From Verrucomicrobiota bacterium (GTDB lineage Bacteria > Verrucomicrobiota > Verrucomicrobiia > Opitutales > Opitutaceae): a stretch of 16,746 nucleotides of DNA. The DNA lies in the NCBI GenBank assembly GCA_023430825.1, contig JAEYYL010000369.1, positions 1-16,746 on the forward strand, in the 5' to 3' direction. Made by a program: the position numbers and the translations under genes. Shown one piece after another: positions 13,942 to 16,746 of the stretch. Every line of letters starts with the position of its first letter. The stretch's first letter is position 1. The notes under the pieces are model-generated. The model searched no databases. It was not told where the DNA came from and saw only the letters and a list, made by a program, of their open reading frames with translations.

Positions 13942-14688
13942 ATGACCTCCCCGATTCCCGCTGTTGCCCTGCCGAAAGTCGTGTCGCGCGCCGAGTGGCT
14001 CGTGGCGCGCAAACAACTGCTCGCCGAGGAAAAGGCGCTCACGCGGGCCCGCGATGCGCTCGCTGCGAGGCGTCGTCGGCTGCCGATGGTGCGGATCGAG
14101 AAGCCCTACGAGTTCGCGGGACCGGAAGGGCGGGTGACGCTGGCGGAATTATTCGCCGGGCGCCGGATGCTGTATGTTCACCATTTCATGTGGAACGACG
14201 AGCGGGGGCATTGCCCGGGCTGCACGGCGGCGGCGGAGGCGGTGTTCGACAATCCGAAACTCCGCGCGGCGCTGGAGGAGCGCGACGTGCGGTTCGTCGC
14301 GATCTCCCGTGCGCCCCGGGCGAAGATCGAGGAAGCGAAGGCGGCGAAAGGCTGGACGTTTCCGTGGTATTCGTCGGAAGGCAGCGATTTCAACTACGAC
14401 TTTCATGTCACGCTCGACGAGTCGCGGGTGCCGATCGAATACAATTATCGCACCAAGGCCGAGCTGATCGCGGCGGGCTTCAAGCCGGAGGAATTGCGGG
14501 GGGACTGGACGGTGAACAGCGTTTTCCTGCGCGATGGCGAGGCGGTGTATCATACTTATTCGGCGGCCGCGCGCGGGCTGGATCACTTGTTCACGCCCTT
14601 TGGTTTCCTGGATCTGACGCCGTATGGGCGCCAGGAGGACTGGGAGGATTCACCCGAGGGCTGGCCGCAGCGGCCGACGTATGGATGA
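13942..14688 (+). CDS. DUF899 family thioredoxin-like protein
   Basis: The protein has 248 residues. After an N-terminal helical stretch (VSRAEWLVARKQLLAEEKAL, 14-33) come the DUF899 blocks: FAGPEGRVTLAELFAGRRML (58-77), HHFMWNDERGHCPGCTAAAE (80-99), FVAISRAP (118-125), KGWTFPWYSSEGSDFNYDF (136-154) and a C-terminal HTYSAAARGLD plus GFLDLTPYGRQED. The fold is thioredoxin/peroxiredoxin-like, and C91 and C94 form a CxxC pair at the active-site position. The biochemical role of the family is not established. The start is uncertain: a GTG at 13924 is in frame, and a strong GGGAGG lies near 13884 without an in-frame start close behind it. Divergent from the J-domain gene. Confidence 0.9.
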   Translation: MTSPIPAVALPKVVSRAEWLVARKQLLAEEKALTRARDALAARRRRLPMVRIEKPYEFAGPEGRVTLAELFAGRRMLYVHHFMWNDERGHCPGCTAAAEAVFDNPKLRAALEERDVRFVAISRAPRAKIEEAKAAKGWTFPWYSSEGSDFNYDFHVTLDESRVPIEYNYRTKAELIAAGFKPEELRGDWTVNSVFLRDGEAVYHTYSAAARGLDHLFTPFGFLDLTPYGRQEDWEDSPEGWPQRPTYG

Positions 14689-14771
14689 GCGCGGCGCGGA
14701 TGCCGCGAAGCGTCAAATTCCAAGCACCCTGCTCCAAAGAAAATGCACCGGCATTCATCCCTCGCTGCCTG

Positions 14772-14814
14772 GTCATCGCGAGCCCGAGGAACAAGGGCGT
14801 GACGATCCAGCTTG
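14772..14814. repeat. Dispersed repeat G, half copy
   Basis: Inverted match to the right half of the element at 8705-8783, with GTCATCGCGAGCCCGAGGAA as its first 20 bases and three mismatches over the match. The other half is absent, so this is a truncated copy. It lies between the DUF899 gene and the small Cys-pair membrane gene. Confidence 0.8.
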
Positions 14815-14879
14815 ATGAAGGGCGTTCTCGCGAACGGCTGTGGCGGCGGGTGGCGTGAGGAATCGAAGGAAAACCCGCG

Positions 14880-15149
14880 ATGAAAACGAAACCTGATGGG
14901 CGAAACGGGTGGTGGTCGCTGGCGGTGGGAGCACTTCTGGCGATCCTGCCGAAATGCATCGCGTGCGTCGCGACGTATCTGGCGGTGGGCGCCGGAGTGG
15001 CGGGGATCGGCCGGGAGTGGTGCGGCGAAGCGGAGTGCGGAGGCGGGGTTGGGTGGCTTTACGGAGGGATGGCGCTGACGCTCGCGGCGGCACTCGCGGC
15101 GCGGGCGCTCGGCCGGCGGCGCCGCTGCGCGCGCCGCAGTGGCGGGTAA
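14880..15149 (+). CDS. Small Cys-pair membrane protein
   Basis: The protein has 89 residues and two hydrophobic segments (about 13-44 and 57-76) with an Arg-rich C-terminus. The first segment contains LPKCIACVATYLAVG, with a CxxC pair at C26 and C29 inside or at the edge of the membrane. A second pair, C48 and C53, lies in the loop between the helices. The pattern recalls MerC-like small proteins, but similarity is too slight to name a function; metal or thiol chemistry is an inference from the cysteines. A purine-rich AAGGAA lies eight bases before the ATG and is the clearest ribosome binding site in this part of the window. A strong hairpin follows the stop by 5 bases. Confidence 0.75.
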   Translation: MKTKPDGRNGWWSLAVGALLAILPKCIACVATYLAVGAGVAGIGREWCGEAECGGGVGWLYGGMALTLAAALAARALGRRRRCARRSGG

Positions 15150-15154
15150 AATCA

Positions 15155-15183
15155 GGGCGCGTGCGGACACGCGCCCTTGCGTT
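15155..15183 (+). terminator. Hairpin terminator after the Cys-pair membrane gene
   Basis: A perfect 9-bp stem, GGGCGCGTG (15155-15163) with CACGCGCCC (15168-15176), is closed by a CGGA tetraloop and followed by TTGCGTT. It begins 5 bases after the stop codon. The T-run is weak but position and stem strength fit a transcription terminator. Confidence 0.65.
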
Positions 15184-15235
15184 CGGTAACGGATCGGGAG
15201 CGCCGCCCGCGCTGAGGCGGCCTCATGCAGCAGGC

Positions 15236-15310
15236 GGTGGAGCCCGCCGTCCTCGTCGGCGGTTTTGAGAGCGAAAGATCATCAACCCGACGAGGAACGC
15301 GGGTTCCACC
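15236..15310 (+). repeat. Long-arm hairpin repeat C, copy 3
   Basis: It begins GGTGGAGCCCGCCGTCC and ends GCGGGTTCCACC, with a loop containing GAGAGCGAAAGATCATCAA. It shares the preceding GCAGGC with the copy at 8562. It lies 86 bases after the Cys-pair membrane gene, in the same orientation as copies 1 and 2. Confidence 0.9.
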
Positions 15311-15365
15311 TTTGGGGGCGCAACGTCCCCGACGGGCAAACCGCTTCGGCTACCGGAGTCCGGTA

Positions 15366-16043
15366 TCAGGCGAGGCGCTGGCGCAGATGGCGGCGGGCGC
15401 CGAGGACGAGCAGGCCGAGCGCGGCGAAGGCGGCGTAGGTCGAAGGTTCAGGCACGGGCGTGAACGAGAAGGTCGCCTGCAGGCCGACGCTTTCGCTCTT
15501 CAGCTCCTTGATCTCCTCGCCGGGGGGCAGATTGAAATCCGGGTCGGTGAAACTGAGTGCGAAGGTGAGCGGTTGGCCGTCGATCCACAGCACCTCGGGA
15601 CCGGTATAGCCGATATAGAAGATGTCGGGGGCGAAGCCGCCGTTCGGCGTGTTTTCGATCGCGAACTGCAGGGTGGTGAGCCGGAAATCCGCCACGCCGT
15701 TCGCCGGCAGGTCGAGATAGAGGTCCATCTCGGCGAAGGTGGCCGTCGTATTGCGAATATTGATACCGTTCTTGATCTTGACGGTGCCGAGATCGAAGAC
15801 GTCGCCGGCGTCGATGCCGGTGAAGGTGTCGCCGGTGAAGGTGATCTTCGTGGGGGCGAGCGAGAGGCCGGTATGGAGGTGCGAGACGACCGGGCCATTG
15901 TCGATCAGGGTGAAGATCGAGTTGGCCCAGGTGAACTCGCCGCGGGTGGAGCCCGAAAGCGCGAGCTGGGCGTGGGCGGAGGGGAGCAAGGCGGTGCAGC
16001 CGAGGACGGCGAACGGCACGAACGAAGCGAACAGGCGTTTCAT
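15366..16043 (-). CDS. PEP-CTERM sorting-domain surface protein
   Basis: The protein has 225 residues. A signal peptide (about 1-25, cut after AHA) is followed by a beta-rich extracellular region without cysteines (26-195). The C-terminus is a full exosortase signal: VPEPSTYAAF (197-206), a hydrophobic helix (about 203-215) and an Arg-rich tail (ARRHLRQRLA). Exosortase cleaves such proteins during export to the cell surface; no exosortase gene is in this window. The middle region (FDLGTVKIKNG, then a series of alternating hydrophobic strands) resembles choice-of-anchor type domains of PEP-CTERM proteins, perhaps type K, but I am not certain. A small TACCGG-AGT-CCGGTA hairpin at 15351-15365 touches the stop codon. 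Function unknown beyond surface location. Confidence 0.9.
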   Translation of the reverse strand: MKRLFASFVPFAVLGCTALLPSAHAQLALSGSTRGEFTWANSIFTLIDNGPVVSHLHTGLSLAPTKITFTGDTFTGIDAGDVFDLGTVKIKNGINIRNTTATFAEMDLYLDLPANGVADFRLTTLQFAIENTPNGGFAPDIFYIGYTGPEVLWIDGQPLTFALSFTDPDFNLPPGEEIKELKSESVGLQATFSFTPVPEPSTYAAFAALGLLVLGARRHLRQRLA

Positions 16044-16211
16044 GGTGATGATATCGGGGTTGGTGGACGGAGCCGGACCTGGGACGAGGCTCGGACCAAC
16101 CGCGCTCCGGTCAAACCCGCGGGTGGTCGAAAAGGCCTCGCCGCAGACTGCGCAGAACCCTGAAGGGGAAATGAGGGGAACCCTTGGGAATCGCGCACGC
16201 CGACCACCGAC

Positions 16212-16293
16212 CTACTGACATACTGACTACTGACCACTGACTACTGACTACTGACTACTGACTACTGACTACTGACTACTGACTACTGACTAC
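16212..16293. repeat. CTACTGA heptamer tandem array
   Basis: About 11.5 copies of a 7-base unit, CTACTGA. The last seven full units (16241-16289) plus four bases are perfect; the first units vary (an extra base at 16219-16226, CCACTGA at 16234-16240). It ends about 170 bases upstream of the PEP-CTERM gene start, in a noncoding region. Confidence 0.95.
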
Positions 16294-16383
16294 AGCCCAC
16301 CTTCCTCCGCTGCCTGACCTGCGCGTGAGCTTCGTGTAGAAAAAATGATTTTAACGGGAGGCATGATCGATCGATCGCCCGAT

Positions 16384-16405
16384 CGACGGACCCGATCCAT
16401 TTTAA
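16384..16405. repeat. 22-bp direct repeat, copy 1 of 2
   Basis: The sequence CGACGGACCCGATCCATTTT plus AA is repeated exactly at 16725-16746, at the window end. The copies are 319 bases apart and enclose the inverted repeats B and A. The match may extend past the end of the window. Confidence 0.85.
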
Positions 16406-16509
16406 CACAGAGGTCGCAGAGAGCGCGGAGGAGGAAGCGCAGCCGCCGACACCGACCGCCGACTACCGTCCACGGACCATTGGCCATCCAGGCGGACCGC
16501 CGTTCCCAT

Positions 16510-16535
16510 GTGGCTCGCTGCGTGAGCAGCGGGAT
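16510..16535. repeat. Dispersed palindromic repeat B, inverted copy
   Basis: Reads GTGGCTCGCTGCGTGAGCAG then CGGGAT, the exact reverse complement of the unit at 4305-4331 without its first base. The inverted repeat A follows 153 bases later, rather than next to it as in the composite copies. Confidence 0.85.
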
Positions 16536-16688
16536 CGCGCACCGTGTTTCGCTCGTTCGAGCCTTCCCGGAGAACGGACGTCTCGTCCGTTTATTCACGC
16601 GGCGAGAGGAACGAATCACCCCCGATCAACGAACGCCAAGCCGTTTTAGAGCCTTTCCACGAAAACCATACCCGTTTCTGGATCGGAG

Positions 16689-16712
16689 GTAGGAGCCTGC
16701 TTGCAGGCGATT
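16689..16712. repeat. Dispersed palindromic repeat A, inverted copy
   Basis: Reads GTAGGAGCCTGCTTGCAGGC then GATT, the exact reverse complement of the A unit at 3189-3212. It lies inside the segment bounded by the 22-base direct repeats. Confidence 0.85.
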
Positions 16713-16724
16713 TCGGTGTGCGAA

Positions 16725-16746
16725 CGACGGACCCGATCCATTTTAA
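16725..16746. repeat. 22-bp direct repeat, copy 2 of 2
   Basis: Exact copy of 16384-16405, ending at the last base of the window, so its true right border is unknown. Confidence 0.8.

Larger units (their letters stand above)
16044..16746. other. Gene-free repeat-rich region at the window end
   Basis: About 700 bases without a convincing gene. It holds the CTACTGA heptamer array (16212-16293), a self-complementary GATC-rich stretch (about 16363-16388), a 22-base direct repeat (16384-16405 and 16725-16746), an inverted repeat B (16510-16535), a perfect hairpin (16573-16591, AACGGACG-TCT-CGTCCGTT) and an inverted repeat A (16689-16712). A CACAGAGGTCGCAGAGAG stretch at 16406 is a repeat type I know from other genomes. 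ORFs here translate repeats only. Confidence 0.75.

Noticed and set aside
16212..16293. CRISPR-like array
   Set aside because: The 7-base units are directly adjacent without spacers and there are no cas genes; it is a simple tandem repeat.
16384..16746. Insertion sequence bounded by direct repeats
   Set aside because: There is no transposase ORF and there are no terminal inverted repeats; only short repeats and hairpins are inside.

Overview
The window looks like a high-GC bacterial chromosome segment. A PEP-CTERM surface protein, a SUMF1-domain exoprotein, a large peptidase C10 exoprotein with an unusual C-terminal region, and very dense dispersed palindromic repeats together suggest Verrucomicrobia, probably an Opitutaceae member (Opitutus-like). 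This assignment is an inference from gene types and repeat style, not from a database match.

Layout. On the minus strand, from about 4.1 kb down to 0.1 kb, lies a housekeeping cluster: tyrA (prephenate dehydrogenase), aroA (EPSP synthase), cmk (CMP kinase) and plsC (lysophosphatidate acyltransferase). cmk and plsC overlap by ATGA; the other gaps are full of repeats. An EVE-domain gene follows on the minus strand. Divergent from it on the plus strand are a 42-residue one-TM protein and a membrane PIN-TRAM protein (YacL-like), coupled by a second ATGA overlap. A tRNA-Ala(CGC) gene sits at 6303-6378.

From 6.8 to 10.1 kb the plus strand carries secreted proteins: a GH11 endo-xylanase with both catalytic glutamates, a secreted SUMF1/FGE-fold protein without the copper-site cysteine pair, and a membrane-anchored helical protein of unknown function. 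On the minus strand lie an 885-residue peptidase C10 (streptopain-like) multidomain exoprotein and, upstream of it, a small J-domain membrane protein. Divergently on the plus strand are a DUF899 thioredoxin-like protein and a small Cys-pair membrane protein with a terminator-like hairpin after it. A PEP-CTERM protein (minus strand) and about 700 bp of repeat-rich, gene-free DNA close the window.

How it fits together. The minus-strand cluster makes aromatic amino acid precursors (AroA, TyrA) and supports nucleotide (Cmk) and phospholipid (PlsC) synthesis. The middle and right parts are mostly envelope and extracellular functions: xylan cleavage, proteolysis, exosortase-sorted surface protein. 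I see no mobile element genes, no CRISPR array and no defence operon. The most notable items are an apparently compensated A19-U56 tertiary pair in the tRNA, at least five families of dispersed hairpin repeats (several placed just after genes or inside the operon), the domain build of the C10 peptidase, and two very small membrane ORFs.
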